Positions 51,556 to 63,960 of a DNA stretch of 64,000 nt are shown piece after piece. The stretch comes from Sphagnum compactum (taxonomy: Eukaryota; Bryophyta; Sphagnopsida; Sphagnales), in contig OZ234499.1 in assembly GCA_965153455.1 (NCBI GenBank), forward strand, positions 10,970,271 to 11,034,270. Direction: 5' to 3'. The notes beneath the pieces are model-generated. The model was not told the origin of the DNA and did no database searches. It was given only the letters and a program-made list of their open reading frames with translations. How positions within the stretch are numbered: the first letter of the stretch is position 1; each line of letters begins with the position of its first letter. The translations under genes were made by a program, and so were the position numbers.

Positions 51556-54395
51556 ATGGGGACAACTGGTGGGAAAGGAGATGGCTATTCTTCTTGCATG
51601 TTGCGATTCACTGCATTGTATACAGTCCTGGCAGCTTTGTCGATGTTGAGATCAACAGTGTATGCTGAATGCAACCCACAGAGTTTGAAAGCCGTCACTT
51701 CAGCCCCTTTCAGCATAAGTAATTTCACATGTCAGAACGCCTATTCCCAACAGGCCTGGGTATGTCTCTCTCTCTCTCTTTCCCCCTCTCTTTCTCTCTG
51801 TATCTCATGTGCCCTTTTCCTCACTCCCCGTTATTATTAGCGTCAAGGATATATGATCATTAACATATCGGCAAGTGAGAAAAACGCTGATCAGAATGGA
51901 GGTTTGATCTCAGAAGGAAGAGAAACCGCCCTAGAGGACGAAGAGAAACCCTATTCCAGCCGGACGAAGAAGAGAATTAACCGCTGTGTTGAATCAGATT
52001 TTCTCTTCTTGCCTTGTGCTTATTAAGTTATTTGTGGGAGCGCTCCTCCAAGGGGGGAGGAGGATCAGAAAGGAGAGGAAAAGATGTGTTGTAGGTGGTG
52101 GGTACTTCAACTGTGGAGAATTTGACAAAATCTTAAACTGTGTGTGTTGCTTGCATGCAGTCTCAGCGCAATGGTACCGACACGCTTGACATTGTGTACA
52201 TTGCACCGCTGACAGCAGGGAATTGGGTTGGACTCGGTTTCTCATCAACTGGGAAGATGGCAGGTTCAGTAGCTTTGATCGCGTTAATCACCTCCTCATC
52301 CACTTCTCCAACTGCCTCTTGGTGGAATTTACAGAATCACTATATCTTCCCTTTATCGGACACTCAATATTCAAGCTTCGCATCCAATATCAACCATACA
52401 GTTGACTACATTAACGGCACCGTATACATCTCGGTTGTAGTGAATACCACTGCAATCCTAGCGCCTAGTACTCCTGAGTCCTTGCTGTTTGCATTGGGAC
52501 CAGTGTCTGGTTCCACACCACAGCAGCACAGTCAAGAAACCAGTCAAGTTGCAAACTTCGCCCCTGCAGGTAATAACTTTATTCATCAGCACCTCTGATC
52601 TCCAAATCATTTTGACTGTAATTTGGGCTTTGGGCTGTCGATCTTTAGAGGTACCATGATAAAATATTGTCCATGCATGTGCCGGTCTAAGTAAGTTGTT
52701 CATACTAAAATCTTGAAATACAATGTCCATTTTTGGTTCACTCTAAAGGACTAAGACGACCCTTGCCTCTTTGATGCATTCATGAACATATATGTACACC
52801 CAGCGACTCATGTTCGACAAATCCTGTTGAAATAGATAATTTTTTGGGGGGAAAAAAAAAGAAAAAGTTCGACAGCCCCAATCTAAATATTTCAGAATAT
52901 ACCATGGGTCAGATCCATGGTAGCTGAAAAATGGGTTCTTTGCATTGTGCTGATGCCTACATCCTTCTAATTGGAGAGCGTGTGTGCATGCAACAATCTA
53001 AGATCGTGGGAGATTTAGATCAGAAGAGATATATATATTAATTTTGTTGCGCTCTAAACTTACTGTAACATGGATACAAATTTGCTGCAGGCACACATCT
53101 GTCCACATCTGACACAAACAGAGGAGTGCATGGAATGTTGAACTTACTGGGGTGGGGTGTGTTTCTGCCTATTGGAGCAATCATTGCTCGCTATTGTAAA
53201 GTATGGGATCCTACCTGGTTTTATCTCCATATCTCATTCCAAGTGCTGGGCTTCATCTTGATTATAGCTGGACTTGTGACGGGATTCACCTTGCAAGACA
53301 CATACCAAGGAGTGAGTGGACTTGACAGCCACCGCGCCATAGCAGTCATTGTATTCATTCTGGCTACTTTGCAGGTAAACTGTTCTTCTTTTTAACCATA
53401 TCTCTACTGTATTCAATTCCATTGGATTCTTTTTTCTCCAGCACTGAATTATGTCTTAGCTTATCTGTCTTGGACTTCATTTCAAATCTGAAACATCCTA
53501 AACATCAGGACAGTGCGGATTCACTGAAAAGCAGCCCATATTGGGCTTGTCTGGCATTTAGGGGTTAACATATTAAGGAATGGGCAAGCCCCTAATCACT
53601 CTGCAAAGGAACAGGCAGGAAAGTCCCTTTGTCTGTGCAGTCTGCAAAGTCAGAAGTGCCATGCCCATTTCTGAACATGAACAATTTTGGACAATTACAA
53701 TTTCGAGCATTGACAATTATGTTAAATTATGGTCATTAGAAAGAACAGCAAAAAACTCATGTTAAGTTATGAACAGTGACAAGGATATGTAATTAAAAAT
53801 GACACCAAGGTTAGCTTGAATGAGATTTCAGCAATTTAAGGAACCCTGAAAAGTGCTGCAATATGGGCCCTCCAAATCATTTGAGCTTGCATTTCTTGTA
53901 TTGATGCTAGCAAGTATAGTGCTGCCACCAAAATCTTGTGTTCACCATCTCTACAGATATTTTTCATTCTATTGGAATTTCCTTCCAGGCTCTCAATTAT
54001 GTTTTAGCTTATGTCTGGGGCCTTCATTTCAAATTTGAAGCTCCAGGTTGCTGAGACTTGGAATTGATTCCTTTTTCTTTTTCTGGCTGTATGTTTTACA
54101 GATGCTGGCAATAGTGCTGCGACCCAAGAAAGATGCCAAGATCAGGCGGTACTGGAACTGGTACCATCATTGGGTTGGTCGTTTTGCGCTCGTCCTTGCA
54201 GCTGTGAACTTATTTGTGGGAGTTCATCTAGCAAAAGAGAATGGTTGGAATGTTGGGTATGGCATAATTCTTGGACTTGAAATTGCTTCAATTCTGGCTT
54301 TGGAAACCATATTCTGCATTAGAGGAAGAAATAAGGAGCATAGCTCACCCACTATGTCACCCAACCTTGCTCCAAACTATGACAATGACGTATGA
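51556..54395 (+). CDS. DOMON and cytochrome b561 domain-containing protein, four exons
   Basis: Plant CYBDOM-type membrane protein, expected to carry electrons (ascorbate-linked) across the plasma membrane. Exons 51556-51759, 52161-52569, 53091-53374 and 54102-54395 join in one frame to 396 residues, the usual family length. Residues 15-37 form a signal peptide (hydrophobic LRFTALYTVLAALSML, cleavage near VYA-ECN). The DOMON domain spans about 55-200. Met101 (in GKMAGS) and His191 sit where the haem ligands of AIR12-type DOMON proteins lie. The b561 core (205-370) has His218 (NRGVHGML), His251 (YLHISFQ), His285 (LDSHRAIAV) and His321/322 (YWNWYHHWVGR), the four expected haem histidines, on hydrophobic helices. 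The tail of about 25 residues is polar. Intron sites are GT-AG, with phases 0, 1 and 0. The first ATG follows a GC-richer leader. No break was seen. Confidence 0.95.
51766..51803 (+). repeat. CT-rich microsatellite at the 5' end of intron 1 of the b561 gene
   Basis: Beginning six bases after the donor site, intron 1 is an almost pure pyrimidine run dominated by CT dinucleotides. Length variation among individuals is likely. It reads open in the exon 1 frame as a serine/leucine run, which can mislead ORF callers. Confidence 0.85.
53390..54045 (+). repeat. Direct duplication within intron 3 of the b561 gene, with a decoy exon 4 start
   Basis: Two segments of about 95 bp (53397-53489 and 53948-54045) are clearly related; both contain TTATGTYTTAGCTTATSTST and CTTCATTTCAAATYTGAA. 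Between them, 53903-53933 reads ATGCTAGCAAGTATAGTGCT followed by GCCACCAAAA. This closely matches the true start of exon 4 (ATGCTGGCAATAGTGCTGCG at 54102). The intron therefore looks like a tandem duplication that included the end of intron 3 and the first 30 or so bases of exon 4. The rest of the first unit (53490-53890) has no match in the second. Confidence 0.75.
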
Positions 54396-55700
54396 TTGAT
54401 GATGGATTTCATCAACTGTGAAATTGCTTCCCAAAAATCAAATTGATGATCAAATCACAAGTTATCCATTTGCCATAGAGGATACCAAGGTACTAGGAAT
54501 GCAATTGGTTATTAATTTTAGGCATTTATAAGCATATCAATCCCATTTGAGGTGATTGGCAGCTCTACTTAATATTCTTTTGTTTTTGGGGGTTTAGATC
54601 TATACATGTCAGCTATCTTCTATGACATAGGATAACACTGACAGAAGGCAGGGAGAGCTTAGCAACCAAGTCCAGAAGTTTGACTTTCCTTCTGAAGCCC
54701 TTAGAAGTGGTTTCCTTGTTTCTAGATGTTCACTTCAACAATACTTCATTGATTTCACATTGGTGTTGTTCAGTGGATTGCTGTTCAAGTTCACTCTGTC
54801 ATGTGAACAGTTTGTAATTTGAAGACAAACCACATGGTATCAATTATTGCTTAATTTCAAAATCTCCTGTTTGGATGTACCATCAGCTTTGTGAGTTTTG
54901 GTGCTGGTTTTTCTTTAATGACAGTTGGGTTCTCTATCAAAAAGATTATAAACAAGAAACCATGTCAAAAAAAATTGCATCAGGGAAGCAATGCGGAAAA
55001 GTTTACATCAAACTCATCTGCACTAAGATGCTTTTAACCCACAACAAAATTCACTTAGCTCTAAGTTAACCCTAACACGAGCAGCCCACATCTTGATAAG
55101 TTCCACTCAACACTAAGATACCTTGTAACTTCCACAACACAATAAGATAACCCAAGGTCTGGACATATCTGGAGGGAGGGATGTAAGAGATGTATTCATT
55201 GCTACATCTTAACAATCATATGCTGGTTGTTGGATTGTTTCTAGTGTTGAAACAACCTTATATCAAACCCTATGTCATCCAAAAATGTGGATTCATAACC
55301 TCTTCGTTCCAATTTCTCATTTGTCACACTATTCTTTTGCTTGCACAATGCTCAAATGTTATTACTTATAATGCTTATCAAGCTACCACCCAACTAATCT
55401 TAGCCCCCATATTCTAGCAAGAGGACAAAATCTTGCTTTGTTGAATAGTGGGTTGCACTAAACAAAATTAATATCCCAAAACATTCCAAAAATCATATTA
55501 TGGGTGACAATCACTAATAATGATGCATTTTTCCAACAATTGCATATAAAGAGAAACCATGGTCAATAGTGTTTGCAACAACAATGATAATCCAAGGGGG
55601 CTACATTGGTTGCAAATAATGGAGCCGATCATTTCTTTGTGAAACATTGACACAAATTTTTTAAATCAAATAATAGCATAACTGATTTACAAAAATCCTC
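54396..55700. other. 3' flank of the DOMON/b561 gene
   Basis: Moderately AT-rich DNA that should contain the 3' untranslated region and polyadenylation site in its first few hundred bases. No further coding sequence was seen. Confidence 0.45.
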
Positions 55701-56430
55701 AAGGTGGAAGCACACTACAAGAGGGTCAACTTGGGTAGTTTCACATGACATGTGCATAAATTATACATTTGCAAAATATTTTGCATTTAATTTTGGGTTT
55801 CATTTTTGGTGTTTGGGCATGATATTTGAATTTTCACAAAGTTAATGTCATTTAATATTATTTGAAAAATAATAAAATTTAAATTCAAAAAAATAATGGG
55901 CATATTTATGATATATGCAATATAATAGATCCCTTTTTTTCTTGAACTACATTAGGTTTGAGTTTGAATTAGTCAACCAAAAAATGTTTGAAATGAAAAT
56001 TTTTAAATGACCCACCACACATCTTGTCATTTTCCATTTGAAAGTGATTGTTTGTCAAAATGTTAATTTATCATATACTTATGACCATCACCTTTAAAAA
56101 CATCAATTTGTGATATGATAATTATTAAACTCATTCACATGGTTCACAAACTTATTCTAATCATATGGAATCATAATATTTAATAAATATTACAAATTTC
56201 ATAAAACTAAAAATCATTTCAATCCTTTTTAATATATTTTCATTTTTTAATACATTATATATAGCATATATTTTTAACACAAATACTCTAAAATCACATC
56301 ATATGAAATTAAGAATTGTAGTTTCTTTAGCATTTGACTTCTTTGGGTTTTGACCTACCATAATATGCAAAAATATAATGAAACTTTTTCATAATAATCA
56401 CATGGTTGAAAAACAATACAATGTGACAAC
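55701..56430. mobile_element. Diverged relative of the 805-bp TIR element, right end missing
   Basis: It begins GGTGGAAGCACACTACAAGA and follows the 62,881 element in parallel through shared landmarks: a TTTTGGGT run near the start, CTACATTAG, then KTGATTRYTTGTYAAAATKT, and an ACAATGTGAC/GCAATGTGAC match near 56,425 and 63,644. Similarity then fades before the right terminal repeat. No coding sequence is present. Confidence 0.5.
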
Positions 56431-58279
56431 AATATTCACACAAACAATGAAAATTGGTTTGCAACTAGCAAATCATCAATTTTAAAGAATAAGTTTACAC
56501 AACATCATATCATCAAGCTTAGGAAAAACTTAGATAAAAACTTAGTTTCACAACTATATAAGTCATTTTGTGAAAGGTAAAAAAAATGAATATAATCCTA
56601 AGTTCATTTGATCTTACTTCACCACCGTAATCCTCTAAACAATAATAAATATCACAAACATGCCCTCCATAAATAAATGAAATTAAAATTTGCACTACAA
56701 TTGCTTAATAATTGGAGTCCTAAGAATCTTAAACCAACTCTAAACCAATAGTCTATTAATCTAAGTCCAAGACATTCAAAATGTTGCAAAACCCATGTTT
56801 AGTCCCCAAAGCTATGACCGTATTTGCAAATCAAGCATTGGTGAAGCCCAATCTTCATGGCTCAACACTTGTCATCTATTATGAACCAACAAAAAAAAAA
56901 CATCAAAGTAGGCAAAAGGGGAGATGGTTCCAAATAAACCTTGCAAAAGTAGCGGTGTTAACTTCTTTGAGTTACTAATTCTTGAATTTAATACCTTTGA
57001 AATCATAGTAAACACCCAAGAGCCCACCCATTGGGAAAGGTTGCAACAAGCTTATAAAATCAACTTCATTTCACATTTGTTTGTCATTGTCCAAGCAAGC
57101 CCACCTTTGCATGTAGCTACCACATCTACAACCCAACAATCATGATTACGATAACAAAACATAAAGTTGCACAAACCATGAGTCATAGATGATCCAAATG
57201 ATGTACCATATTCAAGAATAACCATTTTGAACTCACATTTTGAAAGATCAATTATGTTCATATACAACCATTAAGTAAGATGTGGACATTTAGTGATTTG
57301 TATAAAGCTCAAAAACATCGATGATTTTGATTTGATGCTATAATTGGTGAAAATTTTCAAAAGTTGACATGTTAAAATGCTTTATGTTGCTAGCCATGAA
57401 TTTATTGACTTACAAAACCTTAACACCAAATCAATAAACTTTTCTTCCTTGAATGCAAAGGGTAATGGGTGCAATCATGTTATAAGAACCATTGCCACCT
57501 ATTTAGGTGACTACTTTTTGGGAAATATTCTTGGAGTACTCTTTTTAAAATTCGTAAGAATTTTTATTTTATTTTTTAAAAAACATTCAGTTATTTTGTT
57601 AAGGTTTTTATTAAAAATTTGCCAAAAATATGTTATTTTCGAAGTTCTCCAAGCCATCTTCAAGTTCTTTAACTATTTAAAAGTAATGGTTACATGAATA
57701 TATTACACTACTTTTGAAGGTCCAAATGTTTATGAAATAATTTCATATTTTGAACATTTGTAGAGTAAGAAATTAGATTTGATAATGTGAAAAACTTCAA
57801 ATTACAATTCTTTAAAAAAAAAATTGTTGTAAAAAACACAAAATTAAAGAGTGGTCATAATTGTTTTTGGCTCCTATTAGCATGACTACACCCTAATGTG
57901 TCATAAAAAAATTAAAACTGGTAACAATCACCTCACACAACATTATAATGTTCCTATGGGAACAAAAACACAATATAAACAATTTACTTGAACATCAATC
58001 AATTAATCATAAAATGTTTTCTTGCCAACATTAAAGCATACTTGAAATATGTTTCAAACTTGACTTTATTAGATGGTGTGTAATGGTGCAAGGGTGATAG
58101 TACATGTGAAAATGCAAAAAACAAAGGAAAGAAGAAATCTAATTCAAATGCAACCATTGAAATCCATTCAAAACACCAAGGCAACCAAACTAGGAGCACA
58201 AAGAGATATTAACATTCATCAATGCAAAGTGGAGAACGTAACATAACATTAAACAAGGTCAACTCGTGGGACTAATTTG
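56431..58279. other. AT-rich DNA left of the PIF/Harbinger remnant
   Basis: Contains a small imperfect hairpin (CAAATGTTTATGAAAT / ATTTCATATTTTGAACATTTG) near 57,723-57,760. The left end of the Harbinger element should lie here, but no terminal repeat could be assigned. Confidence 0.4.
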
Positions 58280-59050
58280 AATCATCTATAACAAAGTGGA
58301 ATTTAAATATTTCTGCAATTGTCATGAATGTTGACCTTTCTCAACATATGAGAAATGCCCCTACCTACAAGGATAAATGGGGAACCATTCTAGAAAATTC
58401 AAAAAACATATTTGATTACATGTCCAAAACAAGGCGAAATGAAAATTATTGGGCAATGAGCCCATAGGACAAGGTTGCACACCATTTGCCTAAACTTTTT
58501 AGCAAGGTTCACTATGAAATGATTACCGAGTTTATGGGAAAGAGGCATGTGATAAATTCTTTACATGTTCGTGATTTCATGGCAAATGTAAACAAGGTTC
58601 ACAATCCAACTACCATATTCACCATTTATAAACTAATTGACATTAGTGGTACTAGTGTAATGAAAAAACTATAAATATTCTTTGGGTATGAACGTATAAC
58701 GAGGAACAAGTAATATGATAATTGGGCATTCATGAAAGCAGATTCACCTTAAATTATAATACCTCCTCAATGTTCACATGTTTTCACAAAGGATTTGAAT
58801 GAAAGGATTCGAGACCTTAGTAACATCATAGTGTAAAATCCAATGAAAACATTAATGACAATATTAGTGAAAAGTCTAATGCAAACATCAATGCACAAAA
58901 TAGTGAAGACCTTAATACAAAAGCCTCACACATCGAATTCAATCCACAAATGAGCTCAAAATGGTTATGGTGGAAGATAAAAAATTACTGGTAACACAAG
59001 TCAGACACTACTCCTCTTCAACACATAAGAGCATGGTTGAATAATAGGAA
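58280..59050 (+). pseudogene. MYB/SANT-like protein (ORF1) of a PIF/Harbinger element, broken
   Basis: The plus-strand frame reads VMNVDLSQHMRNAPTYKDKW, then GTILENSKNIFDYMSKTRRN and ENYWAMSP, a stop, and LPKLFSKVHYEMITEFMGKR. This is the trihelix/MYB-like DNA-binding protein that accompanies PIF/Harbinger transposases in plants. Several in-frame stops follow, so it is not functional. It runs towards the transposase remnant at 59,443-60,240 (tail to tail). Confidence 0.7.
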
Positions 59051-59442
59051 AAGGTGTTCAACTATTAATGGACTCCATTGATTGCATGCAATCACGCACA
59101 CATGAGACAAGCTTCGCTTTGGAAGAAAAAAAAGATTGAAGAATCCATTGTTAACAAATAGCTAGATTATTTCAAATGCAAAGATGAAATCACAAATGAG
59201 AATCAAATGAGCATGAAATTACAAGGTGACAAAAAAAATCAATTTCTCTTTCCAAAACAGGATTATGTTGAACACAACACAAAATAAGAATAGTAAAGTC
59301 AACATATAATATTAACTTATACAAAATAATATAGCAATTTTAATTCAATTCTAAATCAAATTTCTAATAGGTTGAAGGTTTAGATTCTACAGAGGCATGA
59401 TAATCATGTGAAAGACCTTTGTCATCCAAAATAAATGTTCAA

Positions 59443-60240
59443 TTACGTACACATTGCTTCACCAAATCTTTCACCATCAATTGAATGAGATGTTTGTTTT
59501 TTTGCAACATCAATGACTCTATGTGCCATTTCCAATTCTAAATTTTGTAGCAACTCCAGAACAATAATCCTCATTAGTCTTTCTACATTAATTTCAATTT
59601 GTGATCGTAATAAATTATGCAATAAACAACAAATAATGAAAGCATCATGAACAAAAAATATAGGCAAATCAAATATTGGTAAAAACAAATTTACAGTTGT
59701 TTTTCAAAATTTTGAACACATTCTCTACAACAAACTGACCATATTTGTGTTTTTTATTATACAACAACTCTAAAGTAGTATGATGCCCTTCTTCTTTGAA
59801 TGGGGTCACGAATAATTAACAAATAACTTTTGTTTCCTGAAATGTAAGGTGGAACTCATGTTGAAATTTGTGTTAGACTCAAACAAACCATGGCATTGGG
59901 TACTTTTATAGAATGTAGACCTACACAACACCTTGGAATCATTTACACTTCCTAGAAGATCCACAAAGATAATTAATAAACATTTTCTTGCAATCAACAA
60001 TTGCTTGTGCCATCACATTATACCTACTTGCATTGTGATGGTAATAATTTTTGGGATATGAAAAAGGTTTAACAATTGAAATGTGTGTGCCATCAATGGC
60101 ACCTTGCACACTAAGAATACCACACCAACCATTGAACTCATCCATTACAATTATCATTACCTCTCCTTGAAACCAAGAAATCAAATCATGGTATTAAAAA
60201 ATGAATGCATCAACAAATTCATGCAAGACTAAAGATATTA
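59443..60240 (-). pseudogene. PIF/Harbinger DDE transposase, broken
   Basis: DDE_Tnp_4-type nuclease in three overlapping or adjacent frames on the minus strand. GAIDGTHISIVKPFSYPK carries the first catalytic Asp (codon 60094-60092). After a frameshift, GSVNDSKVLCRSTFYK carries the second (59940-59938). Further on, FVVENVFKILK carries the Glu (59725-59723), followed by AFIICCLLHNLLRSQIEIN. All three catalytic residues remain, but at least two frameshifts separate them. The N-terminal part beyond 60,240 was not recognised. Confidence 0.85.
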
Positions 60241-62874
60241 TTGACAACTTTATTGCAAAAGTTCATTACATACAAAGAAATTAGGGGCACCAAGGTAAAA
60301 ATCATTTTCCAAGGATTGCACATGACACATGTCATATCTATGTTGGTTTATAACTTAAAATTCTGTATTTTGGAAACCTCGTTTAACTCCCCATTTAAAC
60401 TATAAATACATTTTGACAACAAATTGATTTTATATCATGTATTATTATGCATTCATGCCTTCTATCACATTATATTAACAACTTTTGTTAAAACCACATT
60501 TTCAAAATCCATAATTTTTAGGGTCAAAAAAAATTTTGAACCAAATGTGCTCAAATGGGTTAGAAAAGCATTTTTTATCAGTTCAAGTCCCTTTTCCCTT
60601 CTAATCATCAATGTTAAAATCCTTTCCAATTTTCAAAAAGAATGGTGCACGTTTGGTAGGAAAAATGGATGTTTGAAAAAAACAAGGAATAGACCCATTC
60701 TCAATGTTTGAATGCTTTGAACATGCAAAAACATTTTTGATTTGTGTCAAGCTTTGAGCACATAAACTTTGCAATCAATGGAAAATATTCGAAAAACATT
60801 ATGACAATCCAAACTATTGTGCTTCCCTTGTGATCTTTCAAACATACAAAAAAGTAATTACAAGGAGTATCCACTCACTTGGGCGGCTCCTTTGATTGTG
60901 ATTTACCCAAACATAATATATCCAAAAATAACTTTGCAATACTCTATGTTTTGTTTTTGAAAAGTAGATCTCCAACAATCTACAATGTTAAATAAAGTAA
61001 CCTTCTCATGCAAAAAATTTCAACCCACCCATCTGTGTCAAATTTTGGTCAAAAGAAATCTAGAAAACCATACCATGATTTTAGGCTTCACCCAATGACC
61101 AATTTAGTAGATAATAGATTCGAAGATGTAATTTGAAGCTTATGAATTACATTGACTATACACATTAACATCGATTCATGTTGGTTTATTTGGATCTTGC
61201 TCTAGTGGTGGAATGACATTGAAACAAAATAATACAAATTGCGAGCAAAACATAATCAATAGCAATATCCATGGGAAAATCAAAATGAAACAAGATGGGG
61301 ACAACAAAAAAAAGGAAAATGAACAATGTCACTTACTTACATGAATGTTATGGCATGCTTCTTATTTCGAAAGTGCTTCAAAAGACAACAAACAAGTTCA
61401 CAATAAATTATGTGACAAAACAAGGAAAAATTGAACATCACCAAGAACTACACAAATTAAAAACAAAAAGAACCACCATGAACACCACAAGAAAGAGTGA
61501 AAATGAAACCAAAAAAAGGATTTTGAAACCAACAAGTGCAAAGAAATTTGCATTGAATTCTATAAGAAATAGAGCAAGAATTAAAGTGTTGCAATAATGT
61601 TGAAAAAAATAAATGAAAAATAAAACATCGTAAAATGATGTGAATGGGCACAAAACAAATATGAACATAAGAATTAAAATGCCATAACTAGAAAGATTAC
61701 ACATGTATTTCAAAAAAAAATTCGTTGAATTCATTTTCTACTTTCATGATTAAATTGAAAACTATAAACTATAAATTTAAAAATGAAATAATATATCTCC
61801 TTAACTTTAAATGTTTCCTTCAAAAATTGAAATTTAATTATAGTATATACTTTGAAGAATTCATGTATATGCTTCATAAATTCAAATATAAATTATTTGA
61901 AACACAAATTCAAATGGTTATATCCAAGCCATTTCAATTTTATGCTTAATTTAATTTTATAAACTTTTTAATTCCAAATGTGAAAACATTACACTAATGT
62001 AATATTTTGAATTTGGGCCATAAATCAGGTATAATATTTTTATTAAATTTTCATTTTTAAAATCTCAAGATCATATCACTTCTACTTTTGATAATTAATT
62101 ATATGATTAAAATTAACGTGTTTTTACTTTCAAGTTCTAGTCAGTTTTTTATTTTAAATTTAAAAAAATTAACTTCATTGCATTATCTCAAAAAATGGTT
62201 TCAATATTTTTAATTTATTTTAATTTATAATATTAAGGTCATTACCTTATTATTTAATGGAATTAATTAATGTAGTTAACTCAACGCAATTATGTAATCA
62301 GGTAATTAAGTTAATTTTACATATGAAGTACATAATTATAGGTTAATTACACCACATCAAAGGTTTTTGAAATTACATTGGTAAATTCATAGAATTTAAG
62401 CATTTAATAAACACGTCATGTAAATTACAAAATTTTAGTTTGGGCCTTTAAGGTGGTGTTTAGTTTGGTTTGGAACTACATAGATTTTGTTAGATTTTGA
62501 ACTTCAACTATGCAAGGTTTTTACTATATGAAGAGTTCAAGTTTCACATGTACATTAGTTATGCTCTATTTTTTGTACTAAAAGTGCAAATTCTCAATTT
62601 CATTATCCAATCATTTTTTGAAGTCAATTTTTTAGTTTCAATTTATGTCCAATTTATTTTTATTATTTGATTCATTATGAATAGTAGTTGAGAATATGAG
62701 AATTGTGTTCTAATTTTTTTACAAATTAATTTTGAAAAAAAATATCAATTACTATTTTTCAATTTTAATATTATACATAAAAAAATAACATGAAAAGTAA
62801 TCATTTAAAGCTATGATCTTTGACTCTACATTCAATTCAGCTAAAATATTATTATTGAAAAACCACGTTTTTTC
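60241..62874. other. AT-rich DNA right of the PIF/Harbinger transposase
   Basis: The N-terminal part and right end of the Harbinger element should fall in the left part, but are unrecognisable. GGGCCTTTAAGGTGGTGTTT near 62,443 resembles a transposon end without a visible partner. A 100-codon lysine-rich frame (61295-61597) is not protein-like. Confidence 0.4.
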
Positions 62875-62880
62875 CTATAA

Positions 62881-63685
62881 GGTGAAAGCACATTACAGTG
62901 ACCTCTTTGGGGCATTTTTGGGTATAGTATTATAGTACATACAATATAATTGTTTCAAAGTATGGTATAGTTAATTTTGGGTACCATTTTTGGTTTTTAG
63001 GCCCTACAATTATTATTTTTACAAAACTAATATTATGTAATATTATTTTAATAATAATAATAATATTCATTATTTATATTGAAAGATCCATGAACATATT
63101 TATAGTATACATTGGTATAATAGGGACACTATCTTGTTTTGACTACATTAGCTTTAAATCATCATTAATCATTAAAATAATAAATTTTAATGAAAATTTT
63201 AAAAATCTTATTTAACTATGTTTGTCATCTTCTATGTGAATGTGATTACTTGTTAAAATTTCAATTTACCACACATTTATCGCATCTTTGCTAAAAAAAC
63301 TCATTCTTTGAAATGAAAATTCTCAAATTAATCACAATGTGGTATCTAAACATGGTTCAAACTATGTGAAATCACATGGTTCAATATACATCCAACTTTC
63401 ATAAAGATTAAAAATCATTTAAATGTTTTTGGAGTATATTTGTATTTTTTAAAACACAAGTACAATGCATTTGTTTTCACAAATATATTTTAATCTCACA
63501 CATTATAAAATGAAATGAAATAGTTTTTTTTCTAATATCTTGCTTAAGTTATATTCTAACATAAGATGCCAAAATATTGTGAAATTCTTTCAAAAATTTA
63601 AGGTGGGATGTATTCCAACATACACACCCTTGGAAAGTAATGCAATGTGACACCCCAAAAAAGGTCACCGTAATGTGTTTTCACC
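62881..63685. mobile_element. 805-bp TIR element with 6-bp target duplication
   Basis: The left end is GGTGAAAGCACATTACAGTG; the reversed right end is GGTGAAAACACATTACGGTG, so the inverted repeats are at least 23 bp with two or three mismatches. Perfect CTATAA copies flank it (62875-62880 and 63686-63691). The interior is AT-rich and non-coding. Its length is within one base of the gypsy-nested element, but the interiors do not look alike by eye. Confidence 0.8.
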
Positions 63686-63960
63686 CTATAATGTACCTAC
63701 CTATACCTATTTGCCTAACCTACGTACTTACCCATCAACCTACACATTTATCTAGCTTAGCTGTAAAGTAATAACCTAGCTTACCTACTTAATTTACCTT
63801 GGTTACTTACTTACTTATTATGATAAAAATAGGTATGTAAGCACTTAGGGAAATCATTTTTTGTATATTTAAAAAAACATGTAAAAAAGTGTATTTTTTG
63901 GGTGGTTAACTTATAGAACCAAGCCAAACTAACCTAATTAACTACCCTACTTACCATAAT
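63686..63960 (+). repeat. CCTA/CTAG-rich tract 3
   Basis: Begins directly after the 805-bp TIR element (GTACCTACCTATACCTATTT) and continues with CTTACC, TAACCTAGC and ACTTACTTACTTA words towards the window end. A break of AT-rich sequence lies near 63,815-63,905. Confidence 0.65.

Noticed and set aside
52223-52405. 60-codon frame inside the b561 gene
   Set aside because: Shadow of exon 2 in another frame.
61295-61597. 100-codon lysine-rich plus-strand frame
   Set aside because: Composition follows from A-rich DNA; no motif or splice support. It lies beside the Harbinger remnant but does not resemble its proteins.
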